Positions 24,101-35,600 of a stretch of 64,000 bases of DNA are shown one piece after another. The number at the start of each line of letters is the position of its first letter. Within the stretch, counting starts at the first letter, position 1. Position numbers and translations under genes: made by a program. Source of the DNA: Pleodorina starrii (taxonomy: Eukaryota > Chlorophyta > Chlorophyceae > Chlamydomonadales > Volvocaceae); contig BRXU01000002.1 of assembly GCA_030267565.1 (NCBI GenBank), forward strand, positions 8,065,001-8,129,000. Reading direction: 5' to 3'. Under the pieces are notes generated by a model. That model did not search any database. It saw nothing but the letters and a program-made list of their open reading frames with translations, and was not told the origin of the DNA.

Positions 24101-27100
24101 TGTCTGGCGGGCGATGGCCTTGGAATCCAAGCCGTTCAAGGCCCCCGGGGTCCTTCGGAGCCAGGATGATCCATACTTCTGCTGCTCGGGCTGCACCACA
24201 CCACATCACACCACATCACACATCACGCATTGTTCCGTATCACACCACCGTATGGCATCACGTGACACCCGAGACACGCGTCCCTGCACAGTCGGGGCCT
24301 CAGCAACGACCACAAGCCAAACTCAGTATGCACGCGACAGCTCCGCCTCTCGCGGCGGCCCTCCACCCAACCCCGCCACGTTCCAGCCAGTTCCCTAACG
24401 CTCCGGGCGGCCCCCCCCCCCGCACCTGATGGCCCATGCCGCCTTCGTGCAGGTTGCTTCCCAGGCCGGTGCCGCCCAGACTGCCCGGCACCGCGTCGCC
24501 GTAGTCGTCGTCGTTGCCTCCGCCGCCACCTCCAGCCCCGTAGCCGGGCGAGTCATACCCGTCACGCAGGCCGTCCCCGTCGCCACCGTAACCGGCGCCG
24601 ACGTCGTCTCCACCCAAGTGATCGAACTGGGACCCGGCCCCCGGCGCGTCGTCGTCGTCGCCGCCGCCGCCGGCCGTTCCCTCGTTGAACCCGTCCTGGC
24701 CGCCGCCGCCGCCGGCCTCCCCGGCCTCGTCCATGTCGACGTCCATCGCGTCCTCAATCTGCCGTACAGCCTGTCGTACAGTTTTATTCCGGTGCGCCTC
24801 CGCCCGCGCGCGGTCATTGGCGGCTGCTCCGTTCGGGCGGACCAGCCATGTAAACCATGGAAACCGTCGCCAATGCAAGCGCGTCACCAGCGGCAGCGTG
24901 GAACCCAGCCAGCAGCAGCAGCAGCAGCAGCGGGACAACGGGGGGCGGTCGCGATGCGGGCGCCATTCCACAGGGCGGGAGGATGAGTGGGGGCAGCCGG
25001 GGGTGGGACAAGGCCAAGCGGCATTCAGCAATGGCTGGAAGGGGGGCAGCGCACAACATCACTACAGCGGCTACCGGCACGTGCAAGCACGCGCGGCAGG
25101 CAAGCACACGTGACACGTGACGACGAGGCTGCGCCAGCCCTGCAGCCAGTGACGCCCACGTGAGCCCACAGCGCTCTTCCTCTCATCTGCACCGGTTAGA
25201 GGGCGGGGCGTGGACCGCGGCCGCGGCAAGCCGTCGCAGGCGCCGCGGCTGTTGCCGGCCTGCCGCCCGCGCCGCTGCACACCCACTCGGTAACTAGTCC
25301 GCTCGGCCAGTAGTTCACACTCACCCAGGGCATCGCTGAGGAGCTTCTCGGGGTCCACTTTGCTCGCCACCTGCAGACCTGGCAGGTCCGGCCGTGGCTG
25401 GGGAGGGAAGGGGGAGGGTAGAGGAAAGAGTCTGGATAAGCTCGCTAACTTATAGAGACGGGGAGGAGAGCTGTAGGGTCGAAGGACGGTGTCACAGCGG
25501 CATGACATCACATGCGGTGTGGACGGCACCCGACCGGAACCTGCTGGGTCCCCCGGCCGAGCCGCTGTGGGGTGTAAGGCATGCAGCCGTCTGGCCGACG
25601 GCCGTCCCCGGGTCGCTCAATGCCCTGGCTGGCAGCCCGGCCCTGCTGCCTCTGTCAGTACCCAGTCGGCGCCGTTGGCTGGTGACGGCTCCACTGCAAC
25701 ATCGGAATCAATTGCGACAAATGGGCCCCATTGCCGAAGGTAGAACCAGTGGACCGGGCACTGGCCGCGGAAGCAACCAGGGCAAGGAAAGCCCCCACCG
25801 GCGCCGCCGTTCCAGCCCACATGCATGCACTATCACCTGCAGCAACTCGTATAGCTGCTCGATGCCCGGGCTGATGGGCGCGGACGCCGCCGCGGCCAGA
25901 CACTCCAGCGCGCCCGCCAGCGCCGTGAGGTCCACCTGAGGTACGGCACGGTAAAGTACGGCACATACAGCAGCGGGGAGCCGAGGGCGGGTGGGATTGT
26001 CCCAGGAGGTTGGCTGCGGCGGGGGAGTGCTGCTGTCGCGGGCGGGGGCCAGCATTTTCGCATTCCCAGCGCCGGCGGGGGCACGCACTTCTGCTGCGCC
26101 ATCAATGCTTGCAGTTGATGGCATTCTGCCTTTGCTGGGACCGCCTTCTTGTATCTCCCTCCGCGCGCAAAAGACGTCCGCACGCAAATACCCACATCCT
26201 TCCATGGCATCACTACTCCACACATCAATCCACAAGGGGCGCCTTCCAACGTTCCAAGCCAAGCCTGAACCCCAGCTGGGTGCAGCATGCGCCACGGGCC
26301 GGACCACGGCCTCAGCACCCACCCACCCACCCACCCGCCTACCGCCCTTGCTTCTGATCCATTTGCCACCACCCACCATTACGTCGCCTGCCGGCCCCGG
26401 CCCCGCCGCCGCGGCGCTGCCGCTCTGGCGCGCCTTCTCCAGCAGTTCCTGAGGCCTGCGACAGGGAACGAACACCCCACCAGCACCAGCACCGGGCACG
26501 GCCACGGCCGCCATGGCAGCATCCGCGTCAGCGGCAGCAGGAAGCAATGCAGGGCCCACCGCACGGCTCTTGCCGAGGGCGTGCGCACATGTGCGTCGCG
26601 CGCATCAGCTACTCATCCACTCATTGCGGCTGCATCGACACTTGACCGCCGCATGCGACACGCCATTCGGTCCCAGGGCCGCCGCGGCGCACGACGGAAG
26701 CGTGCGCCAAGTGGCAGCCATGCGGAGACGCAATGGGCCGCACGTCGGGGAGGTGGTCCAGACGGGTCCCCATGCGGAACCGGTCCCCCAAGGTGCCCAC
26801 ACACAGTGCGTTGAAAAGGCCCCCGGCAAGATCGGCCGGTGCCCGCTGCGCTACGGTTCTTAACAAGTCCTCCTGCGCTCGTATTGCGTCTCCCACGGGT
26901 TCCCACTAAGGAGACGGCCCGACGCGACGCGGTTTGCGTGGCCAAGGCCACCGGGGCGTTGCGGAGATCGCGCCTAACGCAAACGTACGCCCACCCACGT
27001 ACTTGACGCCGGCGTCGAACACGACGTCGGTGCCGCACAGCACCGGCAGGTTGTGGAGCAGCAGCCCTGGTGACGACGCACGCCCACGAGAGGGGAGGAC

Positions 27101-29002
27101 AGGTTTTAGGGTTCTGGTGAGCGGGTGGGCGAGAGGGTGAAACAAAATACCGTATACAGGATCGAGAAAGCTGGAACTGGGGGGCCTGGCTACGTGGCTA
27201 GTGTAGCGCAGGGAGCCGGGCATCGCCGAAGGCATATGGGATATGGCTCGGGAGCTGCCAAGGACGCTGCTGCCCGCGGGCGGTGCAACGGTCCGGCTGG
27301 CCGTCGCAGGGGTGGCCGCGTCGGCGCTGCGAGCCCTGCCCCGCAGCGAAAAGTGTGTGTTCACGGATACCGTCCGATGGGGGTTTCCAGGTGTTGGAGC
27401 CGCACGAGCCAGGAGACAGAGGGGCGCGACACGACGACGGACGGACGTGTGGCCCTCTGCACTTCACGCTTTGGGGCCCCAGCCTGCCATTCGGCTCGTT
27501 CCGCAAGGCACCCCGGTCCTTTCGCCGGTGTCCTTTCGCCGGTGTCCTTTCGGCGGTGTCCCAACCCAAACCCTTCTCTGCAGCGTCCCGAAGCTGACAA
27601 CAGGCAACCCCGAGCCCCTGGCCCCGAGCTCCTGGGCGGAGGTTGGTGGCGCCCCGCCGTCGCCGCCGCCACTGCCGGGGCAGTAGGGTGGGGGGTTGGG
27701 GGTGGGGGGGATTTCCGCACCTTGTGGGCTGTTGTCGTCGATGAGGCGCGAGGTCCGCACGAAGAAGGGGTCCATGTCAAACGTCGGTTCCTGCGCACCG
27801 GCGGGAGCACGGCAGGGCGCTGCTGGGTGTGTGGCTGCCCAGTGCCCACACAAAACCCTAAGAACCGCAGTCCCCCTGCCGAGGCGGACTGCCCGCGGAA
27901 GGACAGTTCCCGCGCAGCAGCAGGGCGCCACACACACACACACACACACACACATACATACACACTATGTGCCATGCAGATGCGGCACGACATATGCATG
28001 ATGATATCCTTCATATGTGACACATCACACGTGTGCATGATAGTGATGATACACACGCACCTTGACTCGCTGCCTGAGCTCGCTGTCATCCACCAGCGTC
28101 GCCTCCGCGTTGGCCGCCCCCTGCCTCTTCTTCCCTTTCAAAGCGCGCGGTGCGCCCTCCTCCCCCGCGCCGTCCGCCTGCGTGCCGCCGCTCCGGCCCT
28201 CCTCGTCCTGATCGTCGCCGTCGGCGTCTGCCGTCATGAAATGGGCCAACGTCATGGGCGCAACGTCGCGTGTAAGGCAGCGCATTGGCGGCACTGCCGC
28301 GTCGCCAACCAGGTATCTGTTCTGTCAAGGACCGGAGCTTGTGACAAAGGTCATGATGCGCTGGGTGGCGGGTGCGAGCGCGCATGCGAAGGGCAATGGC
28401 GACTGCGCCTTCAGTGAGGCCCACCGCTTCCCGCGGCCGCAAGAGGCTCACCGTCGTCTTTGCGCGCGTCCTGCTTGAAGCTCCCCAGAGAGTAAGCCAG
28501 GTTGTACGTGGCGTCCACGCGTTTGCCGTAGATCTTTATGCTGATGTCCAAGCCTGCGCCAGCGCTCTGGAAGTGTCCCTCGCCGCACAGGGCGCTTGCT
28601 TTCGCGATTTCCGAGAACACAATGGTCTGCAGGAGAGGATTATCGGCGCGGAAGGTGTGGCGTTGTGGAACTGCACTGTGTGCACACGGGTCTTACGGAC
28701 CGCGGGCCCCCATGCGTAGGGTTCCGTACTGCGGGGCAGATGGGGGTGGGTACTGGGTAGGGGGCGGGTTTGATCGGGGTGCTCACCTTGAGAGCGTCGA
28801 TGCCTTGAAGATCGAAAGCGTTGTCCACGCTGATTTTGTTTCCGCAGGACATTTCGGCAAGGTGTTTCAACATGTCCCTGGCTTTGGACACGTTCATCGT
28901 GGCCTCCTGTTCTTGAGGAGGTGGGGCAAACCGGTCGGCCAGCTTCTGAGCTGCGCGTTGGCGACGGCCCTGGTCGACCTCCGTTTCCGCATCGATGTCC
29001 AT
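21124..29002 (-). CDS. CAPH: Condensin I subunit CAP-H (Barren/kleisin family)
   Basis: Thirteen exons on the - strand, all GT/AG and in phase: 29002..28787, 28626..28452, 28293..28061, 27790..27721, 27066..27003, 26455..26383, 25935..25837, 25397..25325, 24823..24426, 24034..23808, 23386..22863, 22406..22163, 21508..21124 (stop TGA). Product 926 residues; animal CAP-H is about 740. Conserved blocks in order: NKISVDNAFDLQGID and LDISIKIYGKRVDATYNLA (N-terminal SMC-binding part), FDMDPFFVRTS, GLLLHNLPVLCGTDVVFD, PISPGIEQLYELLQ, an acidic Gly/Asp-rich linker (about 335-467), LLQPPRRVRRLAVKYDKTA, and the C-terminal winged-helix block AFICLLHLANEK. As a kleisin it would bridge the SMC2/SMC4 heads in mitotic condensation. 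The larger size comes from low-complexity linkers. An extra 5' exon is possible because a CAG acceptor lies just upstream of the chosen ATG. Confidence 0.92.
21521..21620. repeat. 16-bp minisatellite in last CAP-H intron
   Basis: About six copies of TGGGGAGGTGGGGCAG, G-rich on the + strand and C-rich on the transcribed sense strand, ending close to the acceptor of the final exon. Confidence 0.95.
24899..24922. repeat. CAG microsatellite in a CAP-H intron
   Basis: A run of CAG triplets upstream (in gene sense) of the acidic exon. It lies in the intron and is not translated. Confidence 0.85.
27929..27951. repeat. CA microsatellite in a CAP-H intron
   Basis: (CA)n inside the intron between the exons ending 28061 and starting 27790. 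Confidence 0.9.
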
Positions 29003-29423
29003 TTCATCGACCTGGTCGTGGTGAGGTGTGATGATAAGCAGCGTTTGCGTGCCTCACAAGTTCACACTGTTGTCACCGACAGCTCACATCCATGTCCTCC
29101 ATCTCACTGCTGCGTGTGTCCTTCCAACAAGCTCAACACCAAAATTGTCCGTTCGCAACGGGGCCCGCGCCAAACGTTAGCTCGTCTGCCAAGGAAGCAA
29201 ACCAGCCTTCAATTTGGCAAACTGATAGCGCAGATCGCAGTTGCTGTCCAGTGTTAGCCTAACCTAAACCTTGCACCAAAAAGATAGTTTCCTTGGTACC
29301 AAGACTACAGTGTCCGGGCAGCATTCATGCATTGATGTCTGTCACATTCAAATTTTGGTCCTGCCATACAGGCGTCTCCAGCAAATAACGGTCTTAGTAA
29401 AGTCAATACATGATGCATAGGCC

Positions 29424-29879
29424 ATGTCTAGACGGTCAAGGCGAGCTTCGGATCCGCGAAGGTCCGGCTCCACGACAGCTACGGGTACGGTTCCACCAGA
29501 TGTACGGGGTGGGCGAGGACACGGGCAAGGCAATATGCCGTTGCAAGAACCAAGCTCGCGGAGGGCCAGGTATTACCAAGAGAGTCAACAAGCCTCAACA
29601 AGCCTTCGCAGCCGCATTCGCCGGTATGACGCACGCACACGCCCTGCTGTGGACGCGAAACGCCCAGAACCTTCCAACTTCCAACCCTACATCCCTGCCT
29701 CATACCCAGCCAGCCGCAACGTCATGCATGCAGCAGCTGCTATGGCAGATCCGACAGGCGAACACGCACATGTCTCCATACGCAAGCCGCCTCCTCCGCG
29801 CCACGACACGCCGAGCTGTGCAGGAGGCGTCAGCCCGGCACCAGCGCATCTAAGGGAGCTCAGCTGCGAGCAGAGATGA
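29424..29879 (+). CDS. Possible small Ser/Arg-rich protein, 151 aa, unverified
   Basis: An uninterrupted frame from ATG 29424 to TGA 29877-29879, starting MSRRSRRASDPRRSGST and running divergently from CAP-H. It is basic and disordered with no recognised domain. The composition is compatible with coding, but there is no family support, and the frame contains plausible splice donors (AG/GTATTACC near 29570). It could equally be chance or part of a longer spliced gene. Confidence 0.25.
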   Translation: MSRRSRRASDPRRSGSTTATGTVPPDVRGGRGHGQGNMPLQEPSSRRARYYQESQQASTSLRSRIRRYDARTRPAVDAKRPEPSNFQPYIPASYPASRNVMHAAAAMADPTGEHAHVSIRKPPPPRHDTPSCAGGVSPAPAHLRELSCEQR

Positions 29880-31977
29880 ATCGTGTTCTTTTCGAGGCTT
29901 TATTTGCTTGCTCATCGGAGTTAAATGTGCTCGAACCCTTACAAACGATGACAGAGTTCCAGCAGACGCGGACAGCAAAAAATAAACACAACCTGCGCCA
30001 CCTGCCGTGCAGAAACGACGAGCGTACTGCACCGTGCCGTACCGTACGGCAGTCCCGGCAATCGGCCTCCGGTACTCGAGCCGCCCATCTCTGCCGCCGA
30101 ACCCCTGCTCTACTGCCATACGAGGGGGCCTCCGGCCCGGGCCGCGGAGCGAAGGCGCGGGCCTGAGCGCGCAGGTCGGGGTGGGAATGGGCGGCTCCGG
30201 GCGGCGGGAAGGTTTATACGAGGCCCGCAGTACACCGAGTACGGCGTACGATGCGCCGCAGATGTGGCGTGCCGAAGGTCGAATACGCGGTGGGGGAGGC
30301 TCCGCAGTCGGAGAGGCGCCAAGCAGCCACCCGGGCGGTTCCACGCATGTATGCATATCGGCATGCAATGCAGCGTCAGGCGTGATGCGGGAATGCGAGG
30401 GTGGCCATTGCATGGAATGCATTCTAACGAGAGTCGCTGTTTGCCAGCTAGCCTTAAATTTACTGCACGGGCGCGCGCGGCACGAGGCCAGTGGTGACTT
30501 GCAGGCCCTGTAGAACGGCTGGAAAGCGTGCACGGGTCTCCTCCGCTAGCGTGTCTAGTCGCGCTATGTCAGCTCAGTACGGTGTTCACAACTGCCAGAG
30601 GACAGCGACTGCTGCAGGGCGCTGCAGGACGTTCAACAAGCAGACGAGTGAGTACCGCGGACTGACGGAAACGCGAGCAGAGGCGGAAGGAGCAAAGACG
30701 CACACTGCCGACAGCCGACTGCGGGGGAGTAGGGGGGGACGGCATTGCGCCTTCTGAAAAACCGCACGCACAAGGAGAAGGATTCCGCGGCCCGCAGCCC
30801 GCACAGATGTAAGCGCACACGAAGCACGCGCGAGAAAGTGCGCCGGGCGAGGTCTGCGCGGAGTCGGAGTTGGCGATGCTTCCAAACATGTCAAGTTGGT
30901 AGGCGACCGAGCGGCAACAGCCGCAGTGCACCGGTGATGAGCTGAATGAATTCCGCTTGAACACCGGTGAAAATCATCACGCAAATCCGGCGCGGCGGAA
31001 CAACTCCGACGAGTCGGGGTGCCGATCCGCGAAGATGCTGCCCAACGGCGAGTCTGGCGCCACCGCGATTCACGCGCGGCTGGCGACAGAACTCCAATAC
31101 GTATGTACAGGACAGGAAATCTAGACGCAAGCCGCAGGCCGGCGCGAAATATTGGCGAATTGCGAAGTCGGGCCCGAGCCGGCTGCGCCGCTGCGCCGCG
31201 GATTTCAAAAGCAGAAATTGCCGTGGACTCAGGAGGCAATACGCAGCAAAGCGGCGCGGCGTCCTGGCGCCGGGGAGGCCGGCAGAGATTTTGCAATTCG
31301 CGACGACCCCCAAAAACCGTTGTTTCAGTTGGACTTCAAAAAGCGCCCTCGCGCGAGGCGCTCTCGCGGCCGTCGTGATGCCGATGTCACAAGAGAGGAG
31401 CTAGGATGCAACGGGCCCGAAATCGCGGCCAGGAATGCCGCGCCGGCCGCGTCCTATGCAAACTTCAACATGCCACTCGGCGCCGTGCAAAAAAGACTCC
31501 ATTTTCGCGAGTTGAGGGTCTCCGAGCGCCCGAACCTTCCGCTCGTCCATGTGCGCTGCGGCCATCTATAAGAACGAGTATGAAAGGGGCGGCGACGTAC
31601 GCGAAAATCTCAAAAAAGGCAACAGACAAATACGGCAGCGGCCCCCCACCCCCCGTGTCCGCTCCGCTCTCGCTCCGCGGCAAACCTGCCGAGCGCCAAT
31701 CCCAAGCCGAACGGTTCCGACCAAAAAAACCTAAAAAAAACCCTAAACCTGACCCCATCCATCCATCCGCCCGTTCCACTACTCATGCAGCCGCGCAGTC
31801 TGTCCGCCCGCCCGCCCTCCCGCCCGCCAGTCTGCTAAACCACTACAGCCATCCCGCATGCGACCCCCGCCCCCGCAGCTCCGCCTCCCGCCGCCTCCAT
31901 CCCAACACCGCGGGCTTGTCTTTCTCACCCCCCCCTCCCCACCCCCGCCCCCGTTCGCGCTAACACCGTCTCCTTCT

Positions 31978-32003
31978 CCGCTGCGGTATTTTCTTTTTAC
32001 CCC
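31978..32003 (-). repeat. Dispersed CCGCTGCGG motif (copy 1), downstream of MPND
   Basis: CCGCTGCGGTATTTTC, then TTTTTACCCC. The same core recurs at about nine further places in the window. Confidence 0.7.
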
Positions 32004-32055
32004 TCCCCCCCGCCCACAGATAATCCCCGTCCCCTAAAGCTGCGCCGCCTGAGCC

Positions 32056-32567
32056 TCATATCTCGTGGTCCTCCGCGGGCTCCTCCTCGTCATCGTCCAA
32101 CTGCACCTCCTCGTCGTCCTCCTCCGTCTCCTCCTCGTCGCTATGGAACCGGATCGCCGCCGCCAGCGCGCCGTTGCCGCGCGCCGCGCGCCGCGACCGA
32201 TCCGCCGCCAGGCTGCCGCCGCCGCCGCCGTCACTGCCGCCCCAGCCGCCGCCGCCGCCGCCGCCGTCCTCACTGCCGCGCGCGGCGCGGTGCTGGCCGA
32301 CGCGCTCCGCCAGCGCAAACTCGTGCTGTACCATATCCCGTACCATGTTGCCGTACGTGATCCGCAGGTCGCCCTCAAACATGTCCGGCAGGCGGGACAC
32401 GACGGACGCCACCAGCTTGTCGAGGCAGGTCTGGGGCCGGCCGGCGGAGGCGGAGGTGGCGGAGGCGGAGGTGGCGGAAGAGGCGGGTCGCCAGGGTAGG
32501 CCCATGGGTGCGCGCGTGGAGCGCGCGGCGTAGGTACGGGCCGTGTGCTGCAGGGAGCGCATCGGCA

Positions 32568-32636
<69 letters not shown>

Positions 32637-35600
32637 GTTGTGAGTGTGTGAGGTGAGGGGACAGGCAGGGGAGAAGGGAAGCGGAACGCGGGAGACTCGG
32701 TAACTAAGCAAGCACGCAGGCAAGCACGCAGGCAGGCAGGCCGGCAGGCGGCGCTGCTGCTACAGCAGAACAGGCCATAGGTTTGGGAGGGCAGGGCCTT
32801 GGCCCGGCACGGAGCGGACCACCGCGCCCCAACTGGCTGGACGCAGGATGCAGGATGCAGGTCGCAGGATGCAGGTCGCAGGATGTAGGTCGCAGGATGC
32901 AGGTCGCAGGATGCAGGTCGCAGGATGCAGGTCGCAGGATGCAGGTCGCAGGATGCAGGTCGCAGGATGCAGGTCGCAGGATGCAGGTCGCAGGATGCAG
33001 GTCGCAGGATGCAGGTCGCAGGATGCAGGTCGCAGGATGCAGGTCGCAGGACGCAGGTCGCAGGACGCAGGACGCAGGACGATCCCTTGGAGGCCAGCCC
33101 TCTACATCCCACACGTGTGGAAGGGGTGCAGGCCGGGTGCAACCCGAAAGCCTGGCGACGGGCGGCCGCCTTGCCTCACATCGCGATCGCGATATCGCCT
33201 CACGATCACAACGTGAGATCGCATCGCGCTTGTGCGCTGCGGCCCGCCTGGGAGCTGGCAGCTGTCACTCACATGGAACTGCGTTGACACCAGGTTCATG
33301 ATGTCCATGTGCGAGTGCGAGCTGGGGTTCTCCGCCGTCGCCAGCTGCAGACACATCGGCTGCAAGCCAGCAGGCGGCGACGGAGCGGCGGCGGCGCCCG
33401 ACGGCGGCATCGGCGGCGCCGGCCGAGACCTGTCGTACTCTACGTGGAACCAGGTGATCGCGCTGGAGGGACCGCCTGCGGGAGCGCCGCCCGGGGGGTG
33501 AGGGGAAGGGGAAGGGGGTTAGTTGGAGAGAAATGCGGAAGGGGGGTTACCGGCTACCAGTAAGGGGAAGGTCAGGACGGGGCCGTTAACAGCGGCGGCG
33601 AGGGGAGTGCGTAAGGCGCGGGTGGTGGGGGGGTTATGCACGTATAGGCCGGAGCCCATAAGACGGTAATGTAGCAGAAGACATCCTTCACGAGGTGGTG
33701 GTGGGGGGAGGCAGTGCCTGCAAGGCGACCCTTGCATCCCATTCCCCTCCCGCCCTCCCACTCGCAGCAGCAAGGTCCCCTCGCGGCCTGCCTGCCCCCC
33801 ACTCGCCCCCCCCCACCCAGCATGCCGTACTGTCGTACACTCACTCGCGGCTGGGTCGTACGGCGACAGGATGGCGCACACGCACGGCTCGTCGCCGGCG
33901 GCGGTGCGCGCCGCCTCCTGCGCCCGCACCGCGTGGAGCAGGTCCAGCGAGTTGGGGGTGGCGGCGTAGGCGGGGTGGGAGCGGTAGGCGCCGACGCACT
34001 GCAGGCCCCATTTGCGGATCACTTCCAGCACCTGCGGGCGACACCGCAGGGGACAGCGGGCCCGGGGTGAAGGAAGAGTGGAGATGAGTGCCTTACCCTT
34101 TACTCCTCAAGGGGTAAAGGGGAAGGCGCAGCAGCACTTGCGGCGGCGGACTGGGAGCTCAGAGGGCGGCGCACAGCAGTGCTGCGCGAGAGCAGGCGGC
34201 CCGGGCGGGCCCCAGCGGGTTTCGGAGCACGCCCGCCCCCGCGAGCCTGCAGATCGAGGCCCGGAAGCCTGCATCTCCACGACCGCGGCGGCCCCCGGAA
34301 TCGCAAGGCACTCGCGTCCAAGGAGCCTTCCACCTGCCCCCACACCCCCGTTCCAAAACAGGCCCGGCCCGGGCCGGCACGTGGCGCGGAATCCTTCCAT
34401 CTAACGACTCCTCGCCCTAGCACCTCCCGCGAGCCGCCGTCGGACTGCAGCCCTCCACAAAGACAGCTCCCACTCCCACACCCATCCCCGTCTCCTAACC
34501 CGTCCCCTTACCCGTCCCCTTACCTAACCCCATCCCCAATCGCACCCCCCAAACCCCATGGTGGGCTGATCGGTTGCTGCAACCGGCACCAGTGGGACCT
34601 TTAACCCTTCACCCACCCCATCCCTCACCCACCCCATCCCCAGGTGAACCTCCCCCGGTCCCGCTCCCGCTACACCGCCCCGACGCCCCCGCGCCCCCGC
34701 CCCGACGCACGCTCGCCCCCTCCCTGACGGCCCTGCCCCGACGCACCCTTGCCCCCCCCGACGCACCCTCGCCCCCGCCCCGACGCACCCTCGCCATATC
34801 CGTCGCGTCAAACTCCACCGCCACGGGCGGCCGCGCCGACCCCGCCCCAGCCCCGCCGCCGCCCGCCTGCTGCTGGTGCTGGTGCTGCTGGTGCTGCATC
34901 TCCAGCACTGGGAAGGCCCTGCTGACGGTGAGGCTGCGGCTGGTCGCGTCGTAGGTGCCCGCCAGCAGCCCGCCTACCTCAGCGGAGGAGCAGTGCGCGT
35001 GGAAGTCCATCAGGATGACCACCCTGGAGCGACCAGGAGGGCGGGCAGGAGGGCAGGTGGGCAGGGGGGCAGGGGGGCAGGAGGGCGGGAGGGCAGGCAG
35101 GTGGGCAGGAGGGCGGGAGGGCAGGCAGGTGGGCAGGTGGGCAGGAGGGCAGGGGGGCAGGAGGGCGGGAGGGCAGGCAGGTGGGCAGGTGGGCAGGAGG
35201 GCAGGGGGGCAGGAGGGCAGGGGGGCAGGGGGGCAGGAGGGCGGGAGGGCAGGCAGGAGGGCGGCCAGGCAGAAGGGCAGGCAAGCGGCAGCGGAGAGAT
35301 ACACAGAGTTAGCGTTATGCAGCAGCAGCATCAGCAGCACAATCAGCAACCGAAAACAGAGGCGCCACAGAGCGGTGGCGGTCAGCGACGCTGCCGTGGC
35401 GGCGGCCGCCCGGGGGGGGGGGCGACGGCAGCATCAGCAACGCAACGGCGCAACGGCGGCCCCAGCGGCGGCCCCAACGGCCGAGACACCATGCCGCTGC
35501 CTCGTCCCTTTCCATGCGCACAAACACACACAGCGCGGGCTGTCTCCCACCCGCCCGCCCGACTCCGTTCCTCCGCTACGGTCCCTAGCCCTAGCCTTCT

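Larger units (their letters stand above)
29003..32055. other. Largely unassigned region between CAP-H 5' end and MPND 3' end
   Basis: About 3 kb. It should include the CAP-H promoter and the MPND 3' UTR. One weak candidate ORF (29424-29879) is listed separately. From about 30550 to 31600 the sequence is mixed in composition, with short palindromes such as CGCCCTCGCGCGAGGCGC near 31343. Several open frames exist on both strands, but none shows a known motif. Confidence 0.6.

Noticed and set aside
26621..26896. Frame containing AQEDLLRTVAQRAPADLAGG as an extra CAP-H exon
   Set aside because: It looks protein-like, but the flanking exons (27066..27003 and 26455..26383) join in perfect phase without it, and it has rare codons (TTA, AGA) for this genome.
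27361..28089. Antisense-frame ORFs of 160-240 codons through CAP-H introns
   Set aside because: They cross clear splice donors and acceptors of the CAP-H exons and contain CA-repeat translation.
21124..29002. CAP-H2 (condensin II) instead of CAP-H
   Set aside because: NAFDLQGID, FDMDPFFVRTS, GLLLHNL and the C-terminal AFICLLHLANEK are condensin I CAP-H blocks; CAP-H2 lacks this set.
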